Shown here: in pieces, positions 37,292-46,217 of the stretch
Numbering within the stretch: the first letter of the stretch is position 1
Layout: each line of letters opens with the position of its first letter
Source: Streptomyces sp. NBC_01750
GTDB lineage: Bacteria > Actinomycetota > Actinomycetes > Streptomycetales > Streptomycetaceae
DNA: 64,000 bases
Direction of reading: 5' to 3'
Assembly (NCBI RefSeq): GCF_035918095.1
Contig: NZ_CP109137.1
Location: 7,566,001-7,630,000 of the forward strand
Translations under genes and position numbers: made by a program
Notes under the pieces: model-generated
Told to the model about the DNA's origin: nothing
The model's database searches: none
Seen by the model: only the letters and a program-made list of their open reading frames with translations

Positions 37292-37383
37292 ACCGATCCG
37301 TCTCGGACGATCCGTCTCGGACGGTGCGTGTCGGCCGGCAGCGTGTCGGCACCCTGCGAGCGCCCCTGATCCCACCGGGCCGA

Positions 37384-37560
37384 TGCCGGGCGGCCTCACC
37401 GCTGTACGCACTGACGGCGGCGGCCGGACTCGGGCTGCCGCAGCACTCCGCCCAGGAGCATCACGAGCTGCCGAAAACGCTCCTGACCCGCGACGAAGGG
37501 GCGGTACGCGCGGTCGTGACCCGTCACCTCGCGCACGTACGCGATCTGTGGGCGAAGTAG
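37384..37560 (+). pseudogene. C-terminal remnant of a GntR-type (FCD) regulator
   Basis: The frame reads SPLYALTAAAGLGLPQHSAQ, then EHHELPKTLLTRDEGAVRAV and VTRHLAHVRDLWAK before the stop. This matches the last helices of FCD-domain GntR regulators (EHxxLLxAxxxRDxxAAxxxxxxHL). The DNA-binding domain and most of the effector domain are missing; the bases just upstream are repetitive (GATCCGTCTCGGACGATCCG). It is a deletion remnant between the P450 and cobK. Confidence 0.65.
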
Positions 37561-37570
37561 CCTCGACGCC

Positions 37571-38323
37571 ATGCCCGGCACGTACATCCTGATCCTCGGC
37601 GGCACGGCCGAAGCCCGGCAGCTCGCCGCCGAGCTGACCGGGCGCGGTGGCCTCCGTGTCACCACCTCGCTCGCCGGTCGGGTGGCGCAGCCCCGGATGC
37701 CCGCCGGAGAGGTACGCATCGGCGGTTTCGGTGGGCCGGAAGGTCTCGCAGACTGGCTGCGCGAGCACCGCGTCCATGCCGTCGTCGATGCCACGCACCC
37801 GTTTGCCGCCGTCATCAGCGCCAACGCCGCGCAGGCCGCGGCAGCCGTCGGCATCCCGCTCTGCATGCTGCGGCGGCCCGGCTGGAGCGCCGGCCCCGGG
37901 GACTTCTGGCATTCGGCCCTCTCGCTCGCCGACGCCGCCGCGCAGCTGCCCGCGCTGGGCCGGCGCGTCTTCCTCACCACCGGTCGCCTCGGCCTCGCCG
38001 CCTTCGCAGGCCTCGACCAGCTGCGATTTCTCGTGCGGTCGGTGGAGCCGCCCGAGCCGCCGCTGCCCCGCCACACCCGGGTTCTCCTGGACCGCGGACC
38101 GTTCACCGTCGAGGGCGAGCGGGAGCTGCTCCGTACGCAGGGAATCGATGTCCTGGTGACGAAGGACAGCGGCGGACCCGCCACCTCCGCCAAGCTCGTC
38201 GCCGCGCGTGAGCTCGGCGTGCCCGTGGTGGTGGTCCGGCGTCCGTCCGCGCCGCCCGAGGTGCCCTTCGCGCCGGACGTGGCGGGCGTACTCGAGTTCC
38301 TCGCACAGCTCGGACAGCTCTGA
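37571..38323 (+). CDS. cobK: Precorrin-6A reductase CobK
   Basis: This 250-aa CobK/CbiJ reductase uses NADPH in corrin-ring synthesis (vitamin B12). ILILGGTAEARQLAAELTGRGG is the nucleotide-binding N-terminus, and DATHPFAAVISANAAQAA and DVLVTKDSGGPATSAKLVAARELGVPVVVVRRP are family blocks. The ATG at 37571 lies just after the GntR remnant stop. The last codons and stop fall inside a 36-base tandem duplication. cobF is convergent immediately downstream; other cob genes are outside the window. Confidence 0.94.
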   Translation: MPGTYILILGGTAEARQLAAELTGRGGLRVTTSLAGRVAQPRMPAGEVRIGGFGGPEGLADWLREHRVHAVVDATHPFAAVISANAAQAAAAVGIPLCMLRRPGWSAGPGDFWHSALSLADAAAQLPALGRRVFLTTGRLGLAAFAGLDQLRFLVRSVEPPEPPLPRHTRVLLDRGPFTVEGERELLRTQGIDVLVTKDSGGPATSAKLVAARELGVPVVVVRRPSAPPEVPFAPDVAGVLEFLAQLGQL

Positions 38324-38382
38324 CGGCTCGAGCTGCTCGGACGGCTCGGACAGCTCTGACGGCTCGAGCTGCTCGGACCGCT
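38311..38382. repeat. 36-base tandem duplication filling the cobK-cobF gap
   Basis: Unit 38311-38346 and unit 38347-38382 differ at one base. The first unit begins in the last codons of cobK and contains its stop. The second runs up to the cobF stop. The whole gap between the convergent genes is therefore repeat, consistent with slippage. Confidence 0.85.
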
Positions 38383-39137
38383 CAGCCGCGCCGCAGCAGA
38401 TAGGTGTCCATGATCCAGCCCTTCCGGGCGCGCGCCTCGGCCCTCAGTTCCTCGATCCGGCCGGAGACCTCCGCCAGCCGCCCCGACACCAGGATCTCGT
38501 CCTCGGTGCCCACATAGGCGCCCCAGTAGATGAAGAGGTCCTGGTCGAGATGGCGGGTGAAGGCCTGCCGGGCGTCGAGCATCACGACCACATCGTCGAC
38601 GCCGTCCGGCCAGCCTTCGGCGAGCCTCCTGCCTGTGGTGATCTGCACAGGACGCGCGACCCGGTTGAGACCGGTACGGTGTCTGGCCAGCAGCGCCGAG
38701 ACACTGCTGATGCCCGGAACCACCTCATGGTCGAAGGCGACCGCGCCGCGTTCGAGGATCTCCTCCAGGATGCCGAGGGTGGAGTCGTACAGCGCCGGAT
38801 CGCCCCAGACGAGGAAGGCCCCGCACTCGTCCTCGCCCAGCTCCTCGGCGATGAACCGCTCATAGAGGTCGGCCCGGCGGTGGCGCCAGTCGTCGACCGC
38901 GGGGGAGTAGTCCGATGTTTTCCGGTCCCGCTCCGGATCCCGCGCCTCGACCAGACGGTACGAAGGATCCTCGATGTGCGCGTCCAGAATGTCGCGCCGC
39001 AGTCGCGTCAGATCCGACTTCTCCTCGCCCTTGTCGAGGATGAAGAACGCATCCGCCTTGTTCAGCGCCTTGACTGCCTGCAGCGTCAGATGGTCGGGGT
39101 CACCCGCGCCGATGCCGATCACATAGATCTTTCTCAC
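38382..39137 (-). CDS. cobF: Precorrin-6A synthase (deacetylating) CobF
   Basis: This 251-aa SAM-dependent tetrapyrrole methylase acts in aerobic B12 synthesis. The N-terminus MRKIYVIGIGAGDPDHLTLQAVKALNKADAFF is diagnostic for CobF, with LVWGDPALYDSTLGILEEIL and VVPGISSVSALLARHRTGLN as the methylase core. It is convergent with cobK, the enzyme that uses its product. The start at 39137 lies 72 bases from divergent lutA. Confidence 0.95.
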   Translation of the reverse strand: MRKIYVIGIGAGDPDHLTLQAVKALNKADAFFILDKGEEKSDLTRLRRDILDAHIEDPSYRLVEARDPERDRKTSDYSPAVDDWRHRRADLYERFIAEELGEDECGAFLVWGDPALYDSTLGILEEILERGAVAFDHEVVPGISSVSALLARHRTGLNRVARPVQITTGRRLAEGWPDGVDDVVVMLDARQAFTRHLDQDLFIYWGAYVGTEDEILVSGRLAEVSGRIEELRAEARARKGWIMDTYLLRRG

Positions 39138-39209
39138 CCTGTCGAGTCTGCCGTACCCGGCTGTTCGTGGGAGCTACCGGGTCCGTCAGAAGCGGCATAT
39201 CCTCCGACC

Positions 39210-39935
39210 ATGCGTGTCGCACTCTTCGTCACCTGCGTCAATGACGCGTTGTACCCGGCCACGGGCATCGCGACGGTGAGACTCCTGGAGCGGCTGGGCG
39301 TAGAGGTGGACTTCCCGGCCGCGCAGACCTGCTGCGGACAGCCGCAGTTCAACACCGGCTACCGGCGCGAGACCGAGCCCCTGGTACGCCGGACGACGCG
39401 GGCCTTCGAGGGGTACGAGTACGTCGTGACGCCGTCGGGATCGTGCGTGGCCATGGTGCGTGACCACTACCCCAAGTTCGGTGAGACCTCGCTCCCCTCC
39501 CGTACGTACGAACTCACCGAGTTTCTTGTCGACGTCCTCGGCGTCACCGACGTCGGCGCCTACTTCCCGCACACCGTCACCTACCACCCCTCCTGTCACG
39601 GTCTGCGGATGCTCGGCCTCGGCGACCGGCCGCGAAAGCTCCTCGACGCGGTGAAGGGCCTTGAGCTGCGCGAACTGCCCGGCGCCGAGGAGTGCTGCGG
39701 TTTCGGCGGCACCTTCGCCGTCAAGAATGCCGAGGTCTCCGCCGCCATGGGGCGGGACAAGGTCCGCAATGCGGTCTCCACCGGAGCGGATGTGCTGTGC
39801 GGAGCCGACAACTCCTGCCTGATGCACATCGACGGCATCCTGCGCCGCCAGGCTGTGCCCACGCAGGGTGTGCCGCTGCGAGCCCTGCACATCGCGGACA
39901 TCCTCGCCAGTACCGAAGAGGAGCCCTACGTATGA
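39210..39935 (+). CDS. lutA: L-lactate utilisation Fe-S protein LutA
   Basis: This 241-aa cysteine-rich (Fe-S)-binding protein of the CCG family is part of the LutABC L-lactate dehydrogenase complex. It has two CCG blocks, QTCCGQPQFNTGYR and ECCGFGGTFAVKNAEVS, plus YHPSCHGLR. The ATG at 39210 has no clear Shine-Dalgarno and may be leaderless. The stop overlaps the lutB ATG. LutA supplies electron transfer from lactate oxidation. Confidence 0.93.
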   Translation: MRVALFVTCVNDALYPATGIATVRLLERLGVEVDFPAAQTCCGQPQFNTGYRRETEPLVRRTTRAFEGYEYVVTPSGSCVAMVRDHYPKFGETSLPSRTYELTEFLVDVLGVTDVGAYFPHTVTYHPSCHGLRMLGLGDRPRKLLDAVKGLELRELPGAEECCGFGGTFAVKNAEVSAAMGRDKVRNAVSTGADVLCGADNSCLMHIDGILRRQAVPTQGVPLRALHIADILASTEEEPYV

Positions 39936-41350
39936 GCGCTACGTATCTAGGGATGCCGTCCTTCCCCGAGGCGGCCGGGGAGGCCCTGCACAATGTGACG
40001 CTGCGCGCCAATCTGCGGCACGCCACCCACACCATCCGCGACAAGCGGGCCCGTGCGGTGGCGGAACTCGCCGACTGGGCCGAGCTGCGGGAGGCCGGAA
40101 AGCAGATCAAGAACCGGACACTCCGGCATCTCGACCGCTATCTGGAGCAGTTGGAGACGGCGGTCACCGAGGCCGGAGGCACCGTGCACTGGGCCGCCGA
40201 CGCGGAGGAGGCCAACCGGATCGTCGCCGATCTGGTGAAGGCGACCGGAGAGCGCGAGGTCGTCAAGGTCAAGTCGATGGCCACACAGGAGATCGGGCTC
40301 AACGAAGCCCTGGAGGCCGAAGGCATCTCGGCCTACGAGACCGACCTCGCCGAACTCATCGTGCAGCTCGGCGACGACCGGCCCTCGCACATCCTGGTGC
40401 CGGCCATCCACCGCAACCGTGGCGAGATCCGCGACATCTTCGCGGAGAAGATGGCGAACTGGGGACGGCCCGCCCCCGACGGCCTCTCCGACAGCCCCGC
40501 CGAACTCGCCGAGGCCGCACGCCTGCACCTCCGCGAGAAGTTCCTGCGGGCGAAGGTCGGTATCTCCGGTGCCAACTTCATGGTCGCCGAGACCGGCACG
40601 CTCGTGGTCTTCGAGTCCGAGGGCAACGGCCGGATGTGCCTGACCCTCCCCGAAACGCTGATCTCGGTCGTCGGCATCGAGAAGGTGGTGCCGAGCTGGC
40701 GCGATCTGGAAGTCTTCCTGCAGACGCTGCCGCGCTCATCGACCGCCGAGCGCATGAACCCGTACACCTCCATGTGGACAGGCACCGCTGATACCGACGG
40801 ACCGCAGACCTTCCATCTGGTCCTCCTCGACAACGGCCGCACCGACGCACTCGCCGACGAGGTCGGCCGGCAGGCGCTGCGCTGCATCCGCTGTTCCGCC
40901 TGCCTCAATGTCTGCCCGGTGTACGAGCGGGCCGGCGGGCATGCGTACGGCTCGGTCTACCCCGGCCCGATCGGCGCCATCCTCAGCCCCCAACTGCGCG
41001 GCATCCAGAGCGAGATCGACGCCTCGCTGCCGTACGCGTCCACCCTCTGCGGGGCCTGCTACGAGGTGTGCCCGGTCGCCATCGACATTCCCGAAGTCCT
41101 CGTCCACCTCCGCGAGAAGGTCGCCGACCAGGGAGGCAAGGGCCACCGCTTGGAGAAGGCCGCGATCAAGGCCGCCGGCTGGGTCCTCGACCATCCCGCC
41201 GCGCTCGCCGCCGGGGAACGCGCCGCGTCCAGGACCCGCAAGCTGCACCCGAAGAGACTGCCGGGCGCAGGTGCCTGGACCGCCGCCCGCGAACTGCCCG
41301 AACTGCCCGCCGAATCCTTCCGTGACTGGTGGAAGAAGAACCGCACATGA
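39932..41350 (+). CDS. lutB: L-lactate utilisation Fe-S protein LutB
   Basis: This 472-aa protein has an N-terminal LUD domain (SMATQEIGLNEALEAEGISAYETDLAELIVQLGDDRPSH) and a C-terminal ferredoxin-like region with two 4Fe-4S motifs (CIRCSACLNVCP and CGACYEVCP). The ATG at 39932 overlaps the lutA stop. It is the central subunit of the LutABC complex that oxidises L-lactate to pyruvate in the cytoplasm. A DWWKKNRT end runs into lutC with another ATGA overlap. Confidence 0.94.
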   Translation: MSATYLGMPSFPEAAGEALHNVTLRANLRHATHTIRDKRARAVAELADWAELREAGKQIKNRTLRHLDRYLEQLETAVTEAGGTVHWAADAEEANRIVADLVKATGEREVVKVKSMATQEIGLNEALEAEGISAYETDLAELIVQLGDDRPSHILVPAIHRNRGEIRDIFAEKMANWGRPAPDGLSDSPAELAEAARLHLREKFLRAKVGISGANFMVAETGTLVVFESEGNGRMCLTLPETLISVVGIEKVVPSWRDLEVFLQTLPRSSTAERMNPYTSMWTGTADTDGPQTFHLVLLDNGRTDALADEVGRQALRCIRCSACLNVCPVYERAGGHAYGSVYPGPIGAILSPQLRGIQSEIDASLPYASTLCGACYEVCPVAIDIPEVLVHLREKVADQGGKGHRLEKAAIKAAGWVLDHPAALAAGERAASRTRKLHPKRLPGAGAWTAARELPELPAESFRDWWKKNRT

Positions 41351-42000
41351 GCGCCGGACCCTACTCCCGTACGAGCTCCCGCGACCGCATCCTCGCCCGA
41401 GTGCGCAGCGCGGTCGCCGACGCGCCCGAGGCCCCCGAGCCGGCCCGCGACTACCTCACCACCCACACTCCCGACGACCCGGCCGCGGTCCTCGACCTCC
41501 TCCACGAGAACCTCGCGGACTACCGGGCCATCGTCCACCGGACCACCCCGGACGAAATGCCGTGGCTGCTCATGCGGCTGCTCGCGGAGCGGGGCTCAGC
41601 GACCGTGCTCGTACCGCCCGGACTCCCGCCCGAGTGGCTTTCCGCCGCCGACGCGACCCGGATCCACGACCGTTCGGTCTCCACCGCACAGGAACTCGAC
41701 GCCGTCGACAGTGTCGTCACAGGATGCGCGCTCGCCATCGCCGAGACCGGCACGATCGTGCTGGACGCCGGCCCCGGACAGGGCCGTCGGCGCATCACGC
41801 TCATCCCCGACCATCACATCTGTGTCGTACGCGTCCCGGACCAGGTCGTCGCGTCCGTACCGCAGGCGATGTCCCGCCTCGACCCGACCCGCCCGCTGAC
41901 CTGGATCTCGGGACCCTCGGCGACCAGCGACATCGAACTCGACCGGGTCGAGGGCGTCCACGGCCCGCGCACCCTTGAAGTGGTCCTGCTACAGGGCTGA
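41347..42000 (+). CDS. lutC: L-lactate utilisation protein LutC
   Basis: This 217-aa LUD-domain protein has VVTGCALAIAETGTIVLDAGPGQGRRRITLIPDHHICVVRV and LTWISGPSATSDIELDRVEGVHGPRTLEVVLLQ, which are signature blocks. It is the last gene of lutABC, coupled to lutB by overlap. Its 3' end overlaps the convergent DUF309 gene by 12 bases. No LutR-type regulator adjoins the operon on this side. Confidence 0.93.
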   Translation: MSAGPYSRTSSRDRILARVRSAVADAPEAPEPARDYLTTHTPDDPAAVLDLLHENLADYRAIVHRTTPDEMPWLLMRLLAERGSATVLVPPGLPPEWLSAADATRIHDRSVSTAQELDAVDSVVTGCALAIAETGTIVLDAGPGQGRRRITLIPDHHICVVRVPDQVVASVPQAMSRLDPTRPLTWISGPSATSDIELDRVEGVHGPRTLEVVLLQG

Positions 42001-42462
42001 GGTCAGCCGGGGTGCCTCGGCGCCCGCGTCCACCGGTCCTTGGACGCGGGCCGCGAGTTCACGCGCCCAGGCGGTCAGCCCGGTCACATCGATGTCGTAC
42101 GGGTCGCGGTAGCCGGCGATCCGGTCCGCGCCTCTGAGCAGCAGCCGCGCGCCGCCCGCCGTATTGCCGCGGGCGGCATGGGTGAGCCCCACCGCCAGCT
42201 GCGCGAGTCCTCGCCACAGCTCACGCTCGGCCTCGGGACCGGACTTCCAGGCGTCCTCGAAGACCTCGTGCGCGTGGAAGGGCATGCCCGCGTCGAGCAG
42301 CCGCTGCGCCTCCGTCAGTGTCTGACCGGGTGTACGCACCACACCCTCGGGCTGCCGCTCCACCCCCGGTGTTCCGTAGGGGAGTGGGCGTCCCAGTCCA
42401 TCGCGAGGACGGGCGTTGCGTGCGCGCCCTTCGGGGTCGCGGTCCCTCGGTGCGTTGTCCAC
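41989..42462 (-). CDS. DUF309-family protein
   Basis: This 157-aa protein from the GTG at 42462 has the DUF309 core helix pair with FHAHEVFEDAWKSGPEAERELWRGLAQLAVGLTHAARGN; the HxxxExxW-like pattern could bind metal. Function is unknown. The first 30 residues are Arg/Pro-rich and the true start may be internal. Directly upstream are two 24-base direct repeats that may overlap its promoter. The 3' end overlaps lutC. Confidence 0.8.
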   Translation of the reverse strand: MDNAPRDRDPEGRARNARPRDGLGRPLPYGTPGVERQPEGVVRTPGQTLTEAQRLLDAGMPFHAHEVFEDAWKSGPEAERELWRGLAQLAVGLTHAARGNTAGGARLLLRGADRIAGYRDPYDIDVTGLTAWARELAARVQGPVDAGAEAPRLTSAL

Positions 42463-42466
42463 ACCT

Positions 42467-42516
42467 CGATTGTCCACCGTGGTCCGTCGGATCGATTGTC
42501 CACCGTGGTCCGTCGG
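42467..42516. repeat. Two 24-base direct repeats upstream of the DUF309 gene
   Basis: CGATTGTCCACCGTGGTCCG plus TCGG occurs at 42467-42490 and, identically, at 42493-42516 (period 26). TTGTCCAC also occurs once more at 42455-42462, over the start codon. Iterated sites at about 2.5 helical turns upstream of a gene resemble regulator-binding iterons, but slippage is equally possible. Confidence 0.7.
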
Positions 42517-42560
42517 ACGCCTGCCGTCGGGCGTCCGACGTCTGCCGGGCGCCGGGCGCG

Positions 42561-42960
42561 ATGCCGGAGGCAGTGTGTGGCAACCCAGTGGGTGTGAAGG
42601 CGTGCACCAGAGAGGACGGCACGCTTCCCGCGCTGCCGCCGGACTCGCGCGGCAGGCCGTGTGCGATCGCGGCATCGCTGCAGGTCGTCGCTGAGAAGTG
42701 GGCGCTGCCGGCCATCAGGGAGATCGGCTTCGGCAATCGCCGGTGCGCCGCGATCGCCCGCAACGTCGGCGCTCCCCGCGATGTTCTCGCCGTGCGCCTG
42801 CGTCATCCGGAGTCCGCCGGCGTCCTCGTCCGGCTGCCGTACAGCGAGCACCCTCCGCGCTTCGGCCGGTCGAGCCGCCGGTTGTCGAGTGGCCCGCCGA
42901 ACCCTGGCCCCCCGAGGAGCGGGGGTGGGGCCCTCACTGGCGTGGCCTGTGCGGGCCGCA
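42561..42960 (+). pseudogene. Truncated HxlR-family regulator
   Basis: In the frame opening at ATG 42561, the stretch RPCAIAASLQVVAEKWALPA then IREIGFGNRRCAAIARNVGA and PRDVLAVRLRHPESAGVLVR, ending PYSEHPPRF, follows the HxlR winged-helix domain (CxIxxxLxVVGEKWxLLIxRE, FGxxRFxxI, RLxxLExxGVLxRxxYSExPPR). After that the sequence loses resemblance and turns low-complexity, and the terminal beta-wing and helix are gone. Unusual substitutions (A for G in VVAEKW, P for L) also suggest decay. Start and end are approximate. Confidence 0.55.
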
Positions 42961-43000
42961 TGACCGCAGGCGGGACGTCGGGGGGCCCTGCGGAGTGGGG

Positions 43001-43024
43001 TAATGTTCTCTTGCGTGCTCGGCC
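43001..43024 (+). promoter_or_regulatory. Promoter/leader of the second tRNA-Pro gene
   Basis: TAATGT (43001-43006) is a plausible -10 box, 47 bases before the tRNA. The following TCTCTTGCGTGCTCGGCCGG resembles the leader of the first copy, and CCGG-AAAT-CCGG forms a small stem before the tRNA. Confidence 0.5.
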
Positions 43025-43047
43025 GGAAATCCGGAAGAAACGCACAC

Positions 43048-43121
<74 letters not shown>

Positions 43122-43136
43122 CTTTTCGAAGTCGCA

Positions 43137-43178
43137 GGTCAGAGGCCGCATCGAAGAGATTCGATGCGGCCTCTGACC
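43137..43178 (+). terminator. Perfect 19-bp hairpin after the second tRNA-Pro
   Basis: GGTCAGAGGCCGCATCGAA (43137-43155) is perfectly complementary to 43160-43178, with loop GAGA (43156-43159), followed by GTTTTGC. It is a strong intrinsic terminator starting 16 bases after the tRNA. Confidence 0.85.
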
Positions 43179-43449
43179 GTTTTGCGGACCAGTGGCGGGC
43201 CGTGTTCCCGCCCGCTCGGTGGCGAAGGCGAAGGCGAACTGGCGGCCGGCGCCGGACTTCTCGCGCCTGACGCCCTGACACCAGTAATGCGTGATCCACA
43301 TCACATTCAACCGCTGACCCGTGATGTTTCGTCAGCTCGGTGCGCTGGGTAGCTCAGGCCGCCCATGTGACGGGTGCGCCGCAAGTGAACTTTCTGGAGA
43401 GGTGGGGCACTTGAGCCCGCGTACGTCGCATGCGTACAGACCATTGAGC

Positions 43450-46125
43450 ATGAAGCGCCGAGCCTGGCTGACCGTCGGCGCCGTCGTGCTGGGCGGGGCG
43501 GGGGTGGTCACGATCGCCGTGGCCAACCCGTCCGACCCGCCCAAGAAGCCGCATCAGCAGGAGCGTGCGGCGAAACTCCGTACGCTCCAGCTGGACAAGG
43601 GTGGAGTCACCGAGCGGGAGCTGCCGGCCACCGGCACCGATCCGTTCTCCCTCGTCGGCATCGGCTGGGACAGTGCCACGGTCGAGGTCAAAGGCACGGC
43701 ACAGGTCCGTACGCGCAATGCCGAGACCGGCAAGTGGTCCGGCTGGCAGGCGCTCGAACTGGACGCACACCGACCGGACGGGGCCGAGGCCACGGCACAC
43801 GGAGCGTCCGAGCCGCTGTGGGTCGGACCGTCCACAGGGGTGCAGGTACGCGTCGACTCGGGCAAGGCGCTGCCCAAGAACCTGAAGCTGCACATGGTCG
43901 ACCCCGGTGTGAGCGGTACCGAGGCCAAGAACCCCGCCGCCACGGTCATGGACAACGCCGCGTTCGCCGTGGACGAGACTCCGTCGGCATCCCCGGGCGA
44001 TCCGGTCACCCCGACGGCTCCCGCGTCGCCGACGGACACCGCGGCTCCCACAGACTCGGCCACGCCGACGAGTTCTCCGACCGACACGGCCGAACCGACC
44101 GCGACTCCCACAGTGACGCCGAGCCCGACGCCCACCAAGCCGACCGCACCGCCGTCGACGGTGAAGCAGCCGCCGATCATCGGCCGCGCCCAGTGGGGTG
44201 CCGACGAGGCGATGGTCGACGACCCCGCCGAGTACATCGACAAGGTGCAGGCGGTCTTCATCCACCACACCGTCGGCACGAACAACTACAGCTGCGCCGA
44301 GTCGGCCGCCCTGGTACGGGGCATCATGACCTACCACGTCAAGACCGAGGGCTGGAACGACCTCGGCTACAACTTCCTGGTCGACAAGTGCGGCCAGATC
44401 TTCGAGGGCCGGGCCGGCGGCGTCGACCTGCCGGTCAAGGGTGCGCACACCTACGGATTCAACAGCTACTCCACCGGCATCGCTCTGCTCGGTGACTTCG
44501 AGGGCGATACGGCCACCGCAAAGCCTGCCGGAAAGCCGACCACGGCCGCTCTGCAGTCGGCCGCCCGTCTCGCCGCCTGGAAGCTCGGCCAGTACGGCGG
44601 CAACCCGAAGGCCACGGTCACGCTCACGGCCCAGGGCAACACCGGCAAGTGGACCGAGGGCCAGCAGGCCACGATGAATGTGATCTCCGGCCACCGCGAT
44701 GCCTTCGCGACCGCGTGCCCGGGCAAGAACCTGTACGCCAAGCTCTCGTCGATCCGTGACTTCGCTGTGAGCGCGGGCCGCAACTCCGCGATCCCCACCT
44801 CCGACTTCGACCGGAACGGCATCACGGACCTGGCTGTCGGCCTGCCGAAGATCGCTGCCACCGGTGGCACGGTGAGTGTCCTGCCCGGCGGCACGAACGG
44901 GCCGGTCGCCACGGCCCGACGCACCCTCACCCAGGCCTCACCCGGCGTCCCCGGCGAGAACGAGACCAGCGACAACTTCGGTTCCTCGTCGGCGTACGGC
45001 GACGTCAACGGTGACGGCTACGCCGACCTCGCCATCGGCGCGCTCGGTGAGGACGACGACTCCGGCCATGGAGACACCGGTTCGGTCACAGTCATGTACG
45101 GTCCGGGGCTCGACACCGGCAAGCAGTACATGACCTCTCCCGCGTACCGGCTGATCAGCGAGAAGCTCGGCTCCGCCGTCACCGTGGGCGACTTCAACGC
45201 GGACGGCAGGGCCGACGTTCTGACCGTCGCTCCGGGCAAGCCCGGCCGCTGGTGGGTGTTCGAGGACAAGTCCGAGTACGCCACGAAGGCCGGCTTCCTC
45301 GGCACCTCCGCGTACACCGCTGCGACGAGCCTCTCCTCCGCCGTGACCGGTGACTTCAACAGGGACGGCTATGCCGATGTGGCGATCAGTTTCCGCGATC
45401 CGGGCGGTATCGCACGCCTGCTCTGGCTGAAGGGCTCCTCCACCGGTCTGCAGCGGGTCGGCATCCTGGACGCCAAGGGCGGCCGCTCCCTCGCCGCCGG
45501 TGACCTCAACGGCGACGGCTATGCCGATCTCGCCGTGGGCCAGCCCGTCGCCGCCGAGTCCGGTCACACCGCCAAGGGCGGAGCGGTCACCGCGGTGTTC
45601 GGCTCGGCGACCGGGCTGACCTCGACCGGCAGGCTGACATTCAGCCAGGACACCACCGGCGTCCCGGACACCGGCGAGACCGGCGACGACATGGGTGCGT
45701 CGATCTCCATCGGCGACGTCAACCTCGACGGATACGGCGACATCCTCACCGGACTTCCGGGCGAGGACATCACCCGCGGCGGAGTCGCCCGGACCAATGC
45801 GGGCCAGGTGATCCTGCTCCGCGGTTCGGCCACGGGACCGACGGCCACGGGCTCGGTCGCGTATCACCAGGACACCGCCGGTGTGCCGGGTGACACCGAG
45901 ACCAACGACCGTCTCGGTTCATCCGTTTCACTGACTGACCTGTCCGGCTACACGCGGGCGGATCTGGCCATCGGCGCGGACGGCGAGGACGCGAACGACG
46001 GCGCGGTCCTTCAGATCGACAACAGCGGTACGTCCGGCGTGATCCCCTCGTCGGGCGTCTACTACGGCGTCACGGTTCTCGGCGCGCCGACAGGCGCACG
46101 CGTCGGCCTGGTACTGACGCCGTAG
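43450..46125 (+). CDS. Secreted N-acetylmuramoyl-L-alanine amidase with FG-GAP repeats
   Basis: This protein is 891 aa from the ATG at 43450. A TTG at 43411 has a better ribosome site (GAGG eight bases upstream) and would add 13 residues. A signal peptide (MKRRAWLTVGAVVLGGAGVVTIAVA) comes first. A beta-rich region (30-175) and a Ser/Thr/Pro-rich linker (175-240) follow. The amidase_2/PGRP domain (about 245-440) has zinc ligands in VFIHHTVGTN and SGHRDAFATACPG. Then come six to seven FG-GAP/VCBS-like repeats with DxNxDGxxD calcium-type loops (DVNGDGYADLAIG, DFNRDGYADVAIS, DLNGDGYADLAVG). It probably cleaves peptidoglycan stem peptides outside the cell. Confidence 0.93.
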   Translation: MKRRAWLTVGAVVLGGAGVVTIAVANPSDPPKKPHQQERAAKLRTLQLDKGGVTERELPATGTDPFSLVGIGWDSATVEVKGTAQVRTRNAETGKWSGWQALELDAHRPDGAEATAHGASEPLWVGPSTGVQVRVDSGKALPKNLKLHMVDPGVSGTEAKNPAATVMDNAAFAVDETPSASPGDPVTPTAPASPTDTAAPTDSATPTSSPTDTAEPTATPTVTPSPTPTKPTAPPSTVKQPPIIGRAQWGADEAMVDDPAEYIDKVQAVFIHHTVGTNNYSCAESAALVRGIMTYHVKTEGWNDLGYNFLVDKCGQIFEGRAGGVDLPVKGAHTYGFNSYSTGIALLGDFEGDTATAKPAGKPTTAALQSAARLAAWKLGQYGGNPKATVTLTAQGNTGKWTEGQQATMNVISGHRDAFATACPGKNLYAKLSSIRDFAVSAGRNSAIPTSDFDRNGITDLAVGLPKIAATGGTVSVLPGGTNGPVATARRTLTQASPGVPGENETSDNFGSSSAYGDVNGDGYADLAIGALGEDDDSGHGDTGSVTVMYGPGLDTGKQYMTSPAYRLISEKLGSAVTVGDFNADGRADVLTVAPGKPGRWWVFEDKSEYATKAGFLGTSAYTAATSLSSAVTGDFNRDGYADVAISFRDPGGIARLLWLKGSSTGLQRVGILDAKGGRSLAAGDLNGDGYADLAVGQPVAAESGHTAKGGAVTAVFGSATGLTSTGRLTFSQDTTGVPDTGETGDDMGASISIGDVNLDGYGDILTGLPGEDITRGGVARTNAGQVILLRGSATGPTATGSVAYHQDTAGVPGDTETNDRLGSSVSLTDLSGYTRADLAIGADGEDANDGAVLQIDNSGTSGVIPSSGVYYGVTVLGAPTGARVGLVLTP

Positions 46126-46217
46126 CCCGACGGCCGCTCATGGACTGCGGCCGGGGTCCCACGGAGAAGGGGATCCCGGCCGCGCGCACACGGGCACAGG
46201 GTGCCTGCGTCAGTTCG

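Noticed and set aside
37571..39137. Cobalamin riboswitch before cobK
   Set aside because: No B12-box-like sequence was recognised in the short gap after the GntR remnant or before cobF.
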